Origin: CAHJXF01 sp038225855
GTDB taxonomy: Bacteria > Pseudomonadota > Gammaproteobacteria > Burkholderiales > Burkholderiaceae_D
DNA: 64,000 nucleotides
Assembly (NCBI GenBank): GCA_038225855.1
Contig: JBBRQU010000003.1
Coordinates: 1-64,000, forward strand
Reading direction: 5' to 3'
The notes under the pieces are model-generated. The model had not been told where the DNA came from, did not search any database, and worked only from the letters and a program-made list of their open reading frames with translations. Below are positions 17,211 through 26,485 of this stretch, piece after piece. How positions within the stretch are numbered: position 1 is the stretch's first letter; every line of letters begins with the position of its first letter. The translations under genes were made by a program, and so were the position numbers.

Positions 17211-18001
17211 GTGGCACCCTGACCGAGATAGACGCGCTTGACTTCTGAGTTCGCGCGGATTTCATCGGGCTTGCCTTCGGCGAGCAACTCACCGTGATGA
17301 AGCACGATCAGGCGATCGCAAAGACCCATCACGAGCTTCATCTTGTGCTCGACGAGGATCACGGTGCGCTCGGCGGCGAGCGTTGCGATCAAGTCCATCA
17401 TCACGCGCGTTTCCTCGGGCGACATGCCGGCGGTGGGTTCGTCCATCAGCAACAGACGCGGCTCGCTCGCAAGAGCGATCGCGACTTCGAGGCAGCGCTG
17501 CTGGCCGTGCGCGAGATCGCGTGCGGGCTGGTTGCGCGCGCGGGTGAGGCCGACGCGCGCGAGCAAGGCGTCGGCTGCTTCGATGAACTCGGTCATGTGC
17601 GCGCGCGACTTCAACAGCTCGAAGCGACGGTGCCGCATTTGCGCGGCGATGCGCACGTTCTCGTGCGCCGACAGGTGCGGAAAGACGTTGGTGATCTGAA
17701 ACGATTTCGCAATGCCCTGCCGCGCGAACGCATGCTGCGGTGAACCGGTAATGTCGCGGCCCTCGAACAACACGCGGCCGCCGCTTGGCACGAGCGCGCC
17801 GGAGAGCACGTTGAACCAGGTACTCTTGCCCGCGCCGTTCGGCCCGATGATGGCGGTCAATCGACCCGCATGGAACGCGACGCTCACATCCTTCAACGCG
17901 GTGAAGCGTCCGAAGCACATCGATACCGATCGGCTTTCGAGGATCGGAACGGACGTCGCCGAGGACGTCGACAAAGGCTCCGACGAAACTGCGGCGTTCA
18001 T
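17207..18001 (-). CDS. livG: LIV-type ABC transporter ATP-binding protein (LivG)
   Basis: The 264-residue ATPase has Walker A GPNGAGKSTWFN, the LivG-type ARQGIAKSFQITNVFPHLS block, and Walker B LLLMDEPTAGMSPEE. The signature motif is altered (LAHGQQRCLE rather than LSYGQQR). The ATG at 18001 overlaps the livM stop by ATGA; longer frames would run into livM. It pairs with LivF on the cytoplasmic face of the permease. Confidence 0.92.
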
Positions 18002-18963
18002 GCCGGCCTCTTTCGAACCCAATGCAGGATCGATCCCCAGATGCCGCGCGGAAAGAACAGCACGAAGCCGATGAAGATCACGCCGACCACGCCCTGCCAA
18101 TAGCGCGTGATGTTGGTGACCAGATCTTCGGCGAGCAGAAACACGGCAGCCCCGACGATCGGCCCGAAGAACGTCCCCATTCCGCCGAGCAGCGTCGTCA
18201 TCACCACCTGCCCCGACGTCAGGTAGTGCAGCGAATCGATCGGGACGATCGCCAGATGCAGCGCGCGCAGTGCGCCTGCGAGCCCGCAGATCGCAGCCGA
18301 GATCACGAACGCGAGAAGCTTGGTCAACGCGACGTTGTAGCCGCAAGCGGCCGCGCGCCGCTCGTTCTCGCGCACCGCCTCGAGCACCGCGCCGAACGGC
18401 GACGCCAGCACGCGCGACACCAGCCACAGCGCGAGCATCACGAACACCAGGACCACGTAATACTTGGTCAGCGGATTGATCAGGTCGATGTTGACGCCGC
18501 CGAAATGCAGGGGCTTGACGTTGATGTTGCGCAGACCGTTCTCGCCGCCGGTCAGTCCTTCACTCTTGTAAATGATGTAATACACACATTGTCCGAGCGC
18601 GAGCGTGACCATCGAAAAGTAGATGCCCTTGCTGCGGATCGCGAGTGCGCCCATCGCAGCGCCCGCGAGCGTCGCGACCACCACGCCGAGAAGAATCGCG
18701 AAGTACCACGGCCAGCCCCACTGGACCATCACGATCCCTGTCCCGTAGCCGCCGAGACCGAAGAACGCGGCATGGCCGAACGAAAGCAAACCCGTGTAGC
18801 CGAACAGCACGTTGAAGCCGATCGCGAACAATCCGAAGATCAGAATGTTGACCGACAGCGCTTCGTAAGGCACGACGAACGGCATGACGAGCAGCACGAG
18901 GCCTACCGCGAGCACGCGGTGGCGGGCGATCAGCGCGACGAGGCCGTGCATCGAATTCTGCAT
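17998..18963 (-). CDS. livM: LIV-type ABC permease (LivM)
   Basis: This 321-residue inner-membrane permease has about nine hydrophobic segments and the family blocks NVLFGYTGLLSFGHAAFFGL and AAICGLAGALRALH. The start MQNSMHGLVALIARHR overlaps the livH stop as TGATG, which fixes it. A longer frame upstream is only livH DNA read in another frame. It forms the channel together with LivH. Confidence 0.92.
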   Translation of the reverse strand: MQNSMHGLVALIARHRVLAVGLVLLVMPFVVPYEALSVNILIFGLFAIGFNVLFGYTGLLSFGHAAFFGLGGYGTGIVMVQWGWPWYFAILLGVVVATLAGAAMGALAIRSKGIYFSMVTLALGQCVYYIIYKSEGLTGGENGLRNINVKPLHFGGVNIDLINPLTKYYVVLVFVMLALWLVSRVLASPFGAVLEAVRENERRAAACGYNVALTKLLAFVISAAICGLAGALRALHLAIVPIDSLHYLTSGQVVMTTLLGGMGTFFGPIVGAAVFLLAEDLVTNITRYWQGVVGVIFIGFVLFFPRGIWGSILHWVRKRPA

Positions 18964-19841
18964 CAGCCCATCAATCCCGCACGCCCGAACAGCCCCTGCG
19001 GCCGCACCAGCAGCACCGCCGCCATCAGCACGAAGATCGACATGTCGGCGAACGGCGGCGCATAGAGCGAAGTCAGACTGTAGACGATGCCGACCAGAAG
19101 TCCCGCGACGACCGCGCCGGGCAAGGAACCCATGCCGCCCACCACGGTCACGACGAACGACTCGGCGAGCACCGGGATACCCATCTCGGGCGTGACCGCG
19201 CGTATCGGCGCAGCGAGGACGCCCGACAGTCCCGCGATGGCCGTACCCAGAGCGAAGACGATCAGCCACACGCGCGAGATGTCGATACCGAGGATGCGCA
19301 CGATGTCGGGATTGCGAGCGCCGGCGCGGATGATCAAACCGTAGCGCGTCTTCTCGATGAACAGCCACAGCGCACCCACGACGACGGCCGTGGCGACGAT
19401 GAGAAACAAGCGGTAGAGCGGAAAGAAACCGATGCCGATGTTGACCGCGCCGCGCAGTCCCGGCGGCGTCCCGGCCGGCATGCCTTCGATGCCGAAGATG
19501 AAGCGGATCGCATCGACCAGCACATACGACAGGCCGAAGGTCAGCAGCAGCGGATAGTCGATGCCGCGTCCGTACAGCGGCCGTACGAGAAAGCGCTCGA
19601 CCACGAGGCCGACGCATCCCGCCACCAGCGGAACCAGCACCAGGCTGAACCAGAAATTGCCGGTCAGTCCGAGGAAGAAAACGCCGACGTACGCACCCAC
19701 CATGAAGAACGCGCCGTGCGCGAAGTTCACCACCGTGAGCATGCCGAAGATCAGCGACAGGCCGGTCGCGAGCAGCACGAACACCGAGCCGAGCGCGACG
19801 CCGGTGACGATTTGAAGGAGGAAGAGGTTCAGGTCGGGCAC
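18963..19841 (-). CDS. livH: LIV-type ABC permease (LivH)
   Basis: This 292-residue permease has about eight hydrophobic segments. The start MPDLNLFLLQIVTGVALGSV, the LSLIFGMLTVVNFAHGAFFM block and the VVGGMGSLPGAVVAGLLVG block are standard for LivH. It follows the binding-protein gene by about 85 bp, a gap that holds one copy of the dispersed two-hairpin repeat. Confidence 0.92.
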   Translation of the reverse strand: MPDLNLFLLQIVTGVALGSVFVLLATGLSLIFGMLTVVNFAHGAFFMVGAYVGVFFLGLTGNFWFSLVLVPLVAGCVGLVVERFLVRPLYGRGIDYPLLLTFGLSYVLVDAIRFIFGIEGMPAGTPPGLRGAVNIGIGFFPLYRLFLIVATAVVVGALWLFIEKTRYGLIIRAGARNPDIVRILGIDISRVWLIVFALGTAIAGLSGVLAAPIRAVTPEMGIPVLAESFVVTVVGGMGSLPGAVVAGLLVGIVYSLTSLYAPPFADMSIFVLMAAVLLVRPQGLFGRAGLMG

Positions 19842-19851
19842 GTAATAACCA

Positions 19852-19914
19852 CGTCGCCCCGGACGACGGTTGCACGCCGTCGCTTGGGTTCCGGCCTTCG
19901 CCGGGAAGACGACG
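19852..19914. repeat. Dispersed two-hairpin intergenic repeat, copy A
   Basis: CGTCGCCCCGGACGACGG opens the unit and CTTGGGTTCCGGCCTTCGCC, then GGGAAGACGACG, closes it. The same plan occurs at 21301, 40083, 47641 and 51310. It lies between the binding-protein gene and livH, within a transcribed operon, so it could process or stabilise the mRNA between them. Confidence 0.6.
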
Positions 19915-19926
19915 AGGGCGCCATCG

Positions 19927-21183
19927 CTAAGCCTTGAACCCCAACTCCGAACACGTCCTCAAATTCTTCTCGGTAGGCGCTTCGACCGAAACGATGTTGA
20001 ACACATCGTTCTTGTCCTTCTGGTCTTTCGACTTCGACTCGACGATCAGCACCGACTGCACCGACTGGTGATCGCAGCCGCGATAGAACTGCGGGCCTTT
20101 GTAGAAATCGTATTTGAGCGCGGCAAGCGCGGCCGCGACTTTCTCGGTGTCGGTCGTGCCCGCGTTCCTGACCGCCGTGAGTATCGAGCGCACGCCCGAA
20201 TAGCCCAGCGCGCCATAGTCCGACGGCACGGCGCCGTCGTAGGCCTTGCGGAATTTGTCGTTGAAGGCCTTGGCGCTCGGCACCGTGTCTTCGAGCCGCC
20301 AGTAATACGAAGTGCCGCCGACCACGCCGTCGAAGGCTTCGGCGCCGCCGGCTTGGCGCGACGTGTAGAGCAATACCGGAGCGACCAGCCGCGTGGTGGA
20401 TTTGAGGCCGAAATCGGTCGCCTGCTTGACCGAGTTGACGAGGTCGCGGCCGAAATTGCACAGGCACAGGATGTCGGGCTTCAACGATTGGATGCGCGGC
20501 AGGAACGCAGAGTAGTCGGCCGCGCCGATCGGGTGGCGAATGTCGGCCAGCGTCTCGATGCCGAACTCTTTTCCCGCGACCTGAAAGCCGCGAACCATCT
20601 CGGTCCCATACGCATAATCGGCCGTGAGGAACACGACCTTCTTGCCGTACCTGGGGAACACGTAGCGGCCGACCGCGCCGGCCGTCATGTGCGGGTTGAG
20701 CGCTTCGTGAAAGGTGTACGGGCTCGCGTCCTTGATCTCGTTGATCGCGTCCGACTGGCTGATCGAATTGAAGATCACCTTGCGTTCTTTGGTGACGTTG
20801 TTGATCGCCAGTTGCACCGCGGCCGAAAGCGAGCCGACCACGAAGTCGACCTTGTCCTTCTCGATCAATTCGAGCGTGCGCGTCGCGGCTTCGCCGGCGT
20901 TCAGCTTGTCGTCGCGCACCAAGAGTTCGGCCATGCGTCCATTCAGACCGCCCGCATCGTTGAACTCTTTCACGGCGAGTTGCGCGGCGCGCACTTGGTC
21001 CTGCGCTTCGGCCGAATAGGCGCCGGTCACCGGCACCGGAAAGCCGATCTTGATCGGAGCTTGCTGCGCGCGCGCCGCGCGCATCCACAGCGGGCTCGCG
21101 ACACCGGCCGCAACCAGGCCGCCCGCGGCAAGAAGGACGCGACGCCGCGCGATTTCGACATCGACCGAGCTCTCATCTTTCAT
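19927..21183 (-). CDS. ABC transporter periplasmic substrate-binding protein (LivK-type)
   Basis: The 418-residue protein has a Tat-like signal (ARRRVLLAAGGLVAAG, cleavage likely after RAARAQ) followed by a type I periplasmic binding fold (PIKIGFPVPVTGAYSAEAQD). Such proteins bind amino acids, amides or aromatic acids and deliver them to LivHM. It is first in the transporter operon. The 20-bp operator candidate lies 49-68 bp upstream. Binding specificity cannot be read from the sequence. Confidence 0.9.
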   Translation of the reverse strand: MKDESSVDVEIARRRVLLAAGGLVAAGVASPLWMRAARAQQAPIKIGFPVPVTGAYSAEAQDQVRAAQLAVKEFNDAGGLNGRMAELLVRDDKLNAGEAATRTLELIEKDKVDFVVGSLSAAVQLAINNVTKERKVIFNSISQSDAINEIKDASPYTFHEALNPHMTAGAVGRYVFPRYGKKVVFLTADYAYGTEMVRGFQVAGKEFGIETLADIRHPIGAADYSAFLPRIQSLKPDILCLCNFGRDLVNSVKQATDFGLKSTTRLVAPVLLYTSRQAGGAEAFDGVVGGTSYYWRLEDTVPSAKAFNDKFRKAYDGAVPSDYGALGYSGVRSILTAVRNAGTTDTEKVAAALAALKYDFYKGPQFYRGCDHQSVQSVLIVESKSKDQKDKNDVFNIVSVEAPTEKNLRTCSELGFKA

Positions 21184-21231
21184 CTTGTCTCCTCACCATG
21201 AATGCCGCGACGTTGGCGACGACGCTCGCTA

Positions 21232-21251
21232 GTTACCTGCTGGTTACCAAC
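21232..21251 (-). promoter_or_regulatory. Shared 20-bp operator candidate upstream of the transporter
   Basis: On the plus strand this reads GTTACCTGCTGGTTACCAAC, 17/20 identical to the site at 12568-12587, with the same 11-bp direct-repeat spacing of GTTACC. It lies between the binding-protein gene and the TetR-family gene. It therefore probably sits in the transporter promoter and could be the binding site of that regulator. Confidence 0.65.
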
Positions 21252-21300
21252 GCTACACGGCACTCGCTGCGAGTGTCAATCAATGCCTGCCCCATGTTAA

Positions 21301-21375
21301 GCCGTCGCCCCGGCGCAGGCCGGGGTCCAGGTTCGGCGCCTACTTGGGTCCCGGCCTGCTCCGGGAAGACGGCAG
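21301..21375. repeat. Dispersed two-hairpin intergenic repeat, copy B
   Basis: Starts GCCGTCGCCCCGGCGCAGGC and ends CCCGGCCTGCTCCGGGAAGA plus CGGC. Its right half runs into the 3' end of the TetR gene, so about ten C-terminal residues of that protein (PLPSSRSRPGPK) are encoded by the repeat. This suggests insertion after the gene was in place. Confidence 0.6.
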
Positions 21376-22149
21376 CGGCGTAGGCGCTTTGCCCCAGTAT
21401 GGCGACGCGCGCATCACCGCCTTGCGCACGATCTCGGGCGCGGCGCTGACATAGGCATCGGTGCGCACACGCACCGCTTCGTCGAGGTCGGAGGGAAACG
21501 GCAAGCCGTAGATCCAGTGCCGAATGCCGATATAGAAAATGCCGCCATGCAGATGCCACAGGAGTTCTTCTTCGGCCGCGGTTGCGGCGACCTCGTCGAG
21601 ACCGGGCAGCTTCAGCATCGCGCGCATCTCGCGCATCAGCGGCACGAAGATGCGGTCCGAGATGCGAGTCAGAAATCGCTTCGGGATCGTGCTGCGATTC
21701 AAACCTGAAAAAACGAAGATGCGCACCGCATCCTTGTTCAGGATCGTGCGTGCGTAGTCGAGATAGAACAGTTCGACGCGCTCGGCCAATGAATATCGGG
21801 AATCCGCGAGCAGCACTTCCCACTCGTCTTTCCAGCGGCCTAGAAAGACCTCGTGATAAACGCGCTCGACCAAGGCCTGCTTGGTAGGGAAATAGCGATA
21901 CAGCAAGGCATGCGTGACGCCGAGTCTGGCTGCGAGGTCGCGAGTCTGCCCGCCAATGCCGTGCTCCGCAAAAAAACTGATCGCTCCGGTCATGATCTGC
22001 GCGGCGCGTTCGTCGCGCGTCATGCGCCTTCGCGGTGCCGGCCTGGACGCGGGGGATCGGGCTGAAGGGCGCGACAGGGCGCGCAACGGGGTGTGTGCAG
22101 GCGCTCCCCTGGACACTGCGGCAGCAGGGATCTTTTTCACGTTGCGCAT
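21340..22149 (-). CDS. TetR-family transcriptional regulator
   Basis: The 269-residue protein has an unusually long, basic, Pro/Ala-rich N-terminal extension (residues 1-42). The HTH follows: IMTGAISFFAEHGIGGQTRD and LAARLGVTHALLYRYFPTK. The rest is an all-helical ligand domain. Internal start RRMTRDERAAQ (M43) may be the true start. The frame overlaps the stop of the flavoprotein gene by 13 bp, so the two are probably cotranscribed. It is the best candidate to bind the shared 20-bp sites. Its C-terminus is encoded by the dispersed repeat. Confidence 0.88.
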   Translation of the reverse strand: MRNVKKIPAAAVSRGAPAHTPLRALSRPSARSPASRPAPRRRMTRDERAAQIMTGAISFFAEHGIGGQTRDLAARLGVTHALLYRYFPTKQALVERVYHEVFLGRWKDEWEVLLADSRYSLAERVELFYLDYARTILNKDAVRIFVFSGLNRSTIPKRFLTRISDRIFVPLMREMRAMLKLPGLDEVAATAAEEELLWHLHGGIFYIGIRHWIYGLPFPSDLDEAVRVRTDAYVSAAPEIVRKAVMRASPYWGKAPTPLPSSRSRPGPK

Positions 22150-23447
22150 TTCACGCCCGCACTCCCGTCGATATTCGCGCCTTCACGATGAGCAAGATCG
22201 GCGGCCTCGAGCTCTTGGGCCGCACGAACACTCAGCGCGGTCTGGACCATCACCGCGCGCGGCGTGCGATAACGCGTCGCCATCGCGCGCTCTTCTGCGA
22301 ATTGCACTTGCGCCTGCATGTAGGCGCCCAGATGTCGCGCCCGCTCGACGATCGCCGCACCGAGTGTCCGGCGAGCCGCGTCATACGCGAGCAGCGCCGC
22401 GGGCACTCCCGCGGCGACGTCGGTCCGCGTCGCTGGCAATGCGTCGGCCAGCGCCACCGCGTCTTCGGCCGCCTTGGTGACGCCCATGCCCACGTGCGGT
22501 CGTGCGACGAAAGCGGCGTCACCCATCAATGCGACCCGACCGAAGGCGAGCCGCGGCGACATCAGGTCGTGGATCGGCTGCAGGAACGGCTGGGTCGTGC
22601 GACGCACGATCTCGGCGAACTGCGGCGCGAGAACCTTTTCGGCATCACGACGCATCGCGGCCACCACCTCGGGTCGAATCGCTTGCGGCGGGATGTTGGC
22701 CTCGTGCAGTCGGCCCGACGCATCGGTGAGCAGATCGGGCAAGGCATCGCGCGCATCGGCCGGGCGATACCAGACGAAGTTGTAGCGCCGTTCACCAGGC
22801 TTTATCGAATCGCCTGCGCCCGCGACCGGATAGCCGAGCATCTGTTCGCCTTCGGGCAGGCAAAAGCCGAAGCGCTCGAACAGCAGCGAGCGCGTGTCGT
22901 TCGAAAGCAGTCCTTCATCGACCAGTCCTCGCCACGCGACATAGCCCGCGTACCGAGGCTGCGCGCGGGGAAACAGTTGCTCGCGCAGCGTCGAACGAAT
23001 GCCATCCGCGGCGACGACGAGATCGCCCTCTTCCTCGATCGCGCCGCGACTTCCCGTGCCGCGAATCACGATCGATCGCCCGCGCTCTTCGATGCCCGTT
23101 ATCGTGATGCCGTAGTGATACGACGAAGCCGGCATCGCGTCCATCAACAGGCGATGCAACCGTCCCCACGAGGTGAGGATCTGACGACACGGGACTTCAC
23201 ACAACGTCGCGCCATGCACATCGAGGACGACACGGCCGCCGACCTCGACGCCGAGCGCAGCATGAGGATCCACACCGGCGCGCGCCAGCGCGGATACGAG
23301 TTCCGGATGCGTGACGATGCCCGCGCCGCGGCCACTCAAGCCCTCGCCGGCGCGTTCGAAAACGCTCACCTTCCATCCCGCGCGATAGAGCAGGTTCGCA
23401 GCAAACAGGCCGCCGAGGGAACCGCCGACGATCAGCGCGCGCGGCAT
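22137..23447 (-). CDS. FAD-dependent aromatic monooxygenase, 2,6-dihydroxypyridine-hydroxylase-like
   Basis: The 436-residue protein has the FAD-binding GGSLGGLFAANLLYRAG at the N-terminus, LSGRGAGIVTHPEL (like 2,6-dihydroxypyridine 3-monooxygenases), DLVVAADGIRSTLRE (the DG motif) and RVALMGDAAFVARPHVGMG (second FAD motif). These enzymes use NADH and O2 to hydroxylate an activated aromatic or pyridine ring. With the molybdenum hydroxylase, it suggests two successive ring hydroxylations of an N-heteroaromatic. The exact substrate is inferred from resemblance only. It follows the VOC gene after 22 bp. Confidence 0.83.
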   Translation of the reverse strand: MPRALIVGGSLGGLFAANLLYRAGWKVSVFERAGEGLSGRGAGIVTHPELVSALARAGVDPHAALGVEVGGRVVLDVHGATLCEVPCRQILTSWGRLHRLLMDAMPASSYHYGITITGIEERGRSIVIRGTGSRGAIEEEGDLVVAADGIRSTLREQLFPRAQPRYAGYVAWRGLVDEGLLSNDTRSLLFERFGFCLPEGEQMLGYPVAGAGDSIKPGERRYNFVWYRPADARDALPDLLTDASGRLHEANIPPQAIRPEVVAAMRRDAEKVLAPQFAEIVRRTTQPFLQPIHDLMSPRLAFGRVALMGDAAFVARPHVGMGVTKAAEDAVALADALPATRTDVAAGVPAALLAYDAARRTLGAAIVERARHLGAYMQAQVQFAEERAMATRYRTPRAVMVQTALSVRAAQELEAADLAHREGANIDGSAGVKCAT

Positions 23448-23469
23448 CTCAACGGCCGACGCGCGACGC

Positions 23470-23904
23470 TCATGCTTCCGAGGCCGGATAGTTCAATTCG
23501 ATCGTCACGCCGCTCGGGTCTTCGAGAAACATCTGGTGCAGACCGAGCGCGGGAACGGTGCGCTCGCGCGTTGCGACGGCGAGTTGTTGGCAGCGCCTGC
23601 GCATGTCCGCGAGACCGGTCGCCGCGAACGCGATGTGATCGACCGTGCCGGTCCCCGACTGCGCCGCCACACCCTTGTCGCCGAGGTAAGCCTTGAGCCC
23701 TTCGGGATCGTTCGGGTCGATGCCGATGATGTGCACGACGCCGTTCGAACCCGCGGCCGGCTCACCCGCATAAATCCACAGACCCGGAAAATTGAATGGC
23801 GGACGCGGCCCGACCTGGAAGCCGAGCACGGACGTGTAGAACTGTCGCGATGCTTCGAGATCGGTGGTGCGGATCGAATAGTGGTCCAGGCGTTCGACAG
23901 GCAT
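23470..23904 (-). CDS. VOC/glyoxalase-family protein
   Basis: The 144-residue protein has two betaalphabetabetabeta modules: RLDHYSIRTTDLEASRQFY at the start, VDHIAFAATGLADMRRRC in the middle, and HQMFLEDPSGVTIELNYP at the end. His7, His90 and a C-terminal Glu are positioned as metal ligands. Family members are ring-cleavage dioxygenases, lyases or isomerases. As first gene of the flavoprotein operon it may act on a hydroxylated intermediate. GAGGAG lies just upstream of the ATG. Confidence 0.83.
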   Translation of the reverse strand: MPVERLDHYSIRTTDLEASRQFYTSVLGFQVGPRPPFNFPGLWIYAGEPAAGSNGVVHIIGIDPNDPEGLKAYLGDKGVAAQSGTGTVDHIAFAATGLADMRRRCQQLAVATRERTVPALGLHQMFLEDPSGVTIELNYPASEA

Positions 23905-24057
23905 GGGGGCTCCTCAGTGGCGGCATTTTACCGATCCCGAATCGGATTGGCGCGGCGATCGCGACGACAGCATCAAACGGCCGCCTCGATTCGGCGTCTG
24001 GCGAGAGCCCTCATCTACAATGCGCGGCCCGACTCTGCCGACCCACGCGTCAACACC

Positions 24058-25677
24058 ATGAAGACTTGCATCACATTGCTCCTCGGCGCGCTGACGCTGC
24101 TGCTCTCGGCCTGCAACGACGATGGCAAATCATCGTCGCAAATTGAAACGGCGCCTATCCGCGATACGAGGACCTGGAGCGACACGACGCTGTTGAGTGC
24201 GGCGGCGCTGCTGCCGTACCCGGCGGGCAACACACAGATATCGTCGATGGTCAGCTTCGGCCCGTTCGCATTGGATTGGACCGGCAATGAGACGCCCCCG
24301 CGGACCCATCGCGCCACCTTCAACGGCGCAAGTCAATGGCCGTCGGTCGTGTATCCAGGCGATTTCGGAACCATGCCCGTGCACGCGGGCGACTGGATCT
24401 CCGGAATACTTTCCCGTTTCGATTCGATTGCCCGGCTTCATACACGGATCGCCGGGCCAGGGTTCGACTCGGGCGAATTCGAATTGGCCAGCGGGTCATT
24501 GTCCACGCCCATTGCGGCGATCGATGCAGAGGGCAACGCGAGCTTCGTCTGGACAGACAACAATCGACGCGTGCTCATCGAGCGGCGCTTCGCGAAAGGC
24601 GTCCCGATCGGGGATCGAAGATTCGAAAGCACCGAGCATCAAATCGTCGCATCTCCCAATACAGCCTCAGGCGAAGGCTGGCTGGTCGATTGCGAGATCG
24701 TTCCGTTCAATGCAACGTTTGTGACCCAGATTCGGACGCGTCGACTGAGCGCGAAGAACGGTTTGTCCGAAGCGGTCGATCTGCAGACGGACGACGCCGG
24801 TGTCTGCCTTGCAACCGCGAATACGCAAACGGGCGGACGTGCGCAGATCGTCTGGTTCAGCCGCGATGACGCAAGCGTTCTTGATAGCGCGGCGGTCTTT
24901 GCGCGTTCCTTCGATGGGCAGGCCTGGGGCCCGACCTTGTCGTTGGGCCGCGGCAAGACTGAATCACGAAATTATTTGCTTTTCACGCCGCTCTCGCTTG
25001 CGGCGGATCAGCAAGGCAACTTCATAGTTGGCTGGCCAAGCCCCTTCATCCTTGGTATCGGCAACTTGAAAAGTGGCGGCGCTTACGTCAGCGGCGCCAG
25101 CGCAACTGTCGTCACGAGCCCCTTGCGCGAAATTGTCGGCATGACCTCCGTGGACCCATTCACGTATTGCAGCGGTCAGAACTTTCCTGTCGGTGCCAGA
25201 GAGGCGCATACCGCGATACGGACCGATGGCGAGGCCCTGCTCGGTTTTCATGTGGGCAACGATGTGCAGGTGGCCACGCGCACCAACGGCGTCTGGTCGG
25301 CGCCCATCAAGATCGACCCACCGCAGGCGGCACTGTGTACCGAAGCCTTCGCACTGGCCTACGATTCATTCGGCAAACCGACGATGGTCTGGGACACTCT
25401 GGTCGAGAGCACACGAAACGTGTTGGGCGACAACACGATCTGGTTCAGTCAGCGCGATGCGACCGGCAACTGGTCCGCGCCATTCGCGGTCGTAGAGCAT
25501 GTGTCGCTCGCGCCGCTGATCGCCACGGTCGGTCGGGGATCGAGGCATGTGGGCGCCACCGGGTTGACGTTGTTCGTCACCGCCTCCGGGCCGCTCGCGG
25601 TCACCTGGTATGAGCAAACCGAGCTACCCGATCGGACCATAAGGTATGGGCCGCTGCGAGCGCGCGCGTTCAGATGA
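24058..25677 (+). CDS. Lipoprotein of unknown function
   Basis: The 539-residue product starts MKTCITLLLGALTLLLSACN, a lipoprotein signal with the acceptor Cys at 19. The rest is beta-rich with repeated blocks such as AAIDAEGNASFVWTDNN, GGRAQIVWFSRDD, AADQQGNFIVGWPS and DSFGKPTMVWDT. They resemble blades of a seven-bladed propeller (sialidase/VCBS-like Asp-box-type blades). It should be anchored to a membrane facing the periplasm or the cell surface. No catalytic motif is recognised. It stands alone and converges on gfa across a strong hairpin. Confidence 0.75.
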   Translation: MKTCITLLLGALTLLLSACNDDGKSSSQIETAPIRDTRTWSDTTLLSAAALLPYPAGNTQISSMVSFGPFALDWTGNETPPRTHRATFNGASQWPSVVYPGDFGTMPVHAGDWISGILSRFDSIARLHTRIAGPGFDSGEFELASGSLSTPIAAIDAEGNASFVWTDNNRRVLIERRFAKGVPIGDRRFESTEHQIVASPNTASGEGWLVDCEIVPFNATFVTQIRTRRLSAKNGLSEAVDLQTDDAGVCLATANTQTGGRAQIVWFSRDDASVLDSAAVFARSFDGQAWGPTLSLGRGKTESRNYLLFTPLSLAADQQGNFIVGWPSPFILGIGNLKSGGAYVSGASATVVTSPLREIVGMTSVDPFTYCSGQNFPVGAREAHTAIRTDGEALLGFHVGNDVQVATRTNGVWSAPIKIDPPQAALCTEAFALAYDSFGKPTMVWDTLVESTRNVLGDNTIWFSQRDATGNWSAPFAVVEHVSLAPLIATVGRGSRHVGATGLTLFVTASGPLAVTWYEQTELPDRTIRYGPLRARAFR

Positions 25678-25731
25678 GCCCATTGAAACGCTACGCTGCA
25701 CGCACGCCCCTTCTGTCGTAGTTCGCGCGGG

Positions 25732-25763
25732 TGCGGGTAGCGCCACTCACGACGCTACCCGCA
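25732..25763. terminator. Bidirectional terminator hairpin
   Basis: TGCGGGTAGCG (25732-25742) and CGCTACCCGCA (25753-25763) form a perfect 11-bp stem with a 10-nt loop. It lies in the gap between the converging lipoprotein gene and gfa, where a shared terminator is expected. There is no long U-run, so it would be an atypical or Rho-assisted terminator. Confidence 0.65.
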
Positions 25764-25819
25764 GTTCGACCCGCACGTGCCTCAGCAACACGCCGCAAGC
25801 GATTCGCGGCGCCGCTTCG

Positions 25820-26395
25820 TCAAGCCGCCAATTTGCCCGAAGCCTTCCCGACATGCGTCGCGATCGCGTCCATCAGCGCCGGCGACAGGCAGTCGTACGG
25901 CTCGAGCTTGAGTTCCTTCAGGCGACTGCGCACATCGCCCATACGCGCCGGATCGAAGCCCTGCTCGATGATCGACGACACGAAGGCCGCGAAGGTCGGC
26001 GCGGACCATCCCGACTCGGACGACAGTTCGGTGTGGATGAAGTCGAGCCCGTAGAACGGATGGTTCTTGTTTTCGATGCGACCGAACATGTGCGTGCCGC
26101 ACACCTTGCACGCGTGACGCTGGATGGTTGCGCTGGGGTCGACGATCTCGAGCTTGTCGGCGTTCTCGGTCACTTTCACCGCATCGCGCGAAACCACGGC
26201 GACCACCGAAAACAGGGCGCCGTCGGGCTTCCAGCATTTGGAGCATCCGCATGCGTGGTTGTGGGCGGACTGCGCCGCAATGGTCACCTTGACCGGCTTG
26301 TCCTTGCATTTGCACACCAGCGTACCGCCGGCGAAATTCGATGCGCCTGCCTTGATGCCGTTGTCGACCGAAGGATGAATCGAGAGTGCGCTCAT
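25820..26395 (-). CDS. gfa: S-(hydroxymethyl)glutathione synthase (Gfa)
   Basis: The 191-residue protein has the zinc-binding cysteines of Gfa: LVCKCKDKPVKV, HACGCSKCWKP and HACKVCGTHMFGR. It is reported to speed formation of S-hydroxymethylglutathione from formaldehyde and glutathione, the entry to glutathione-dependent formaldehyde oxidation. GGAGAC lies just upstream of the ATG. It ends the quinoprotein gene run, where formaldehyde from alcohol oxidation would need removal. The partner dehydrogenase (adhC/frmA-like) is not in the window. Confidence 0.9.
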   Translation of the reverse strand: MSALSIHPSVDNGIKAGASNFAGGTLVCKCKDKPVKVTIAAQSAHNHACGCSKCWKPDGALFSVVAVVSRDAVKVTENADKLEIVDPSATIQRHACKVCGTHMFGRIENKNHPFYGLDFIHTELSSESGWSAPTFAAFVSSIIEQGFDPARMGDVRSRLKELKLEPYDCLSPALMDAIATHVGKASGKLAA

Positions 26396-26485
26396 GCGTT
26401 GTCTCCTTAAATGAAGCGATGGATAGACCTGCCGATGGTGCTGCCAGGAAGGAGTGTAGAGGCGCTCCTTCCGAAAAACTACCGC

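Noticed and set aside
19870..21201. A 443-codon plus-strand frame over the LIV binding-protein gene
   Set aside because: High GC keeps antisense frames open. The product lacks any motif, while the minus-strand frame is a clear periplasmic binding protein.
22035..23696. A 553-codon plus-strand frame over the flavoprotein and TetR genes
   Set aside because: It spans two well-supported minus-strand genes and has Arg-rich composition without a recognisable fold.
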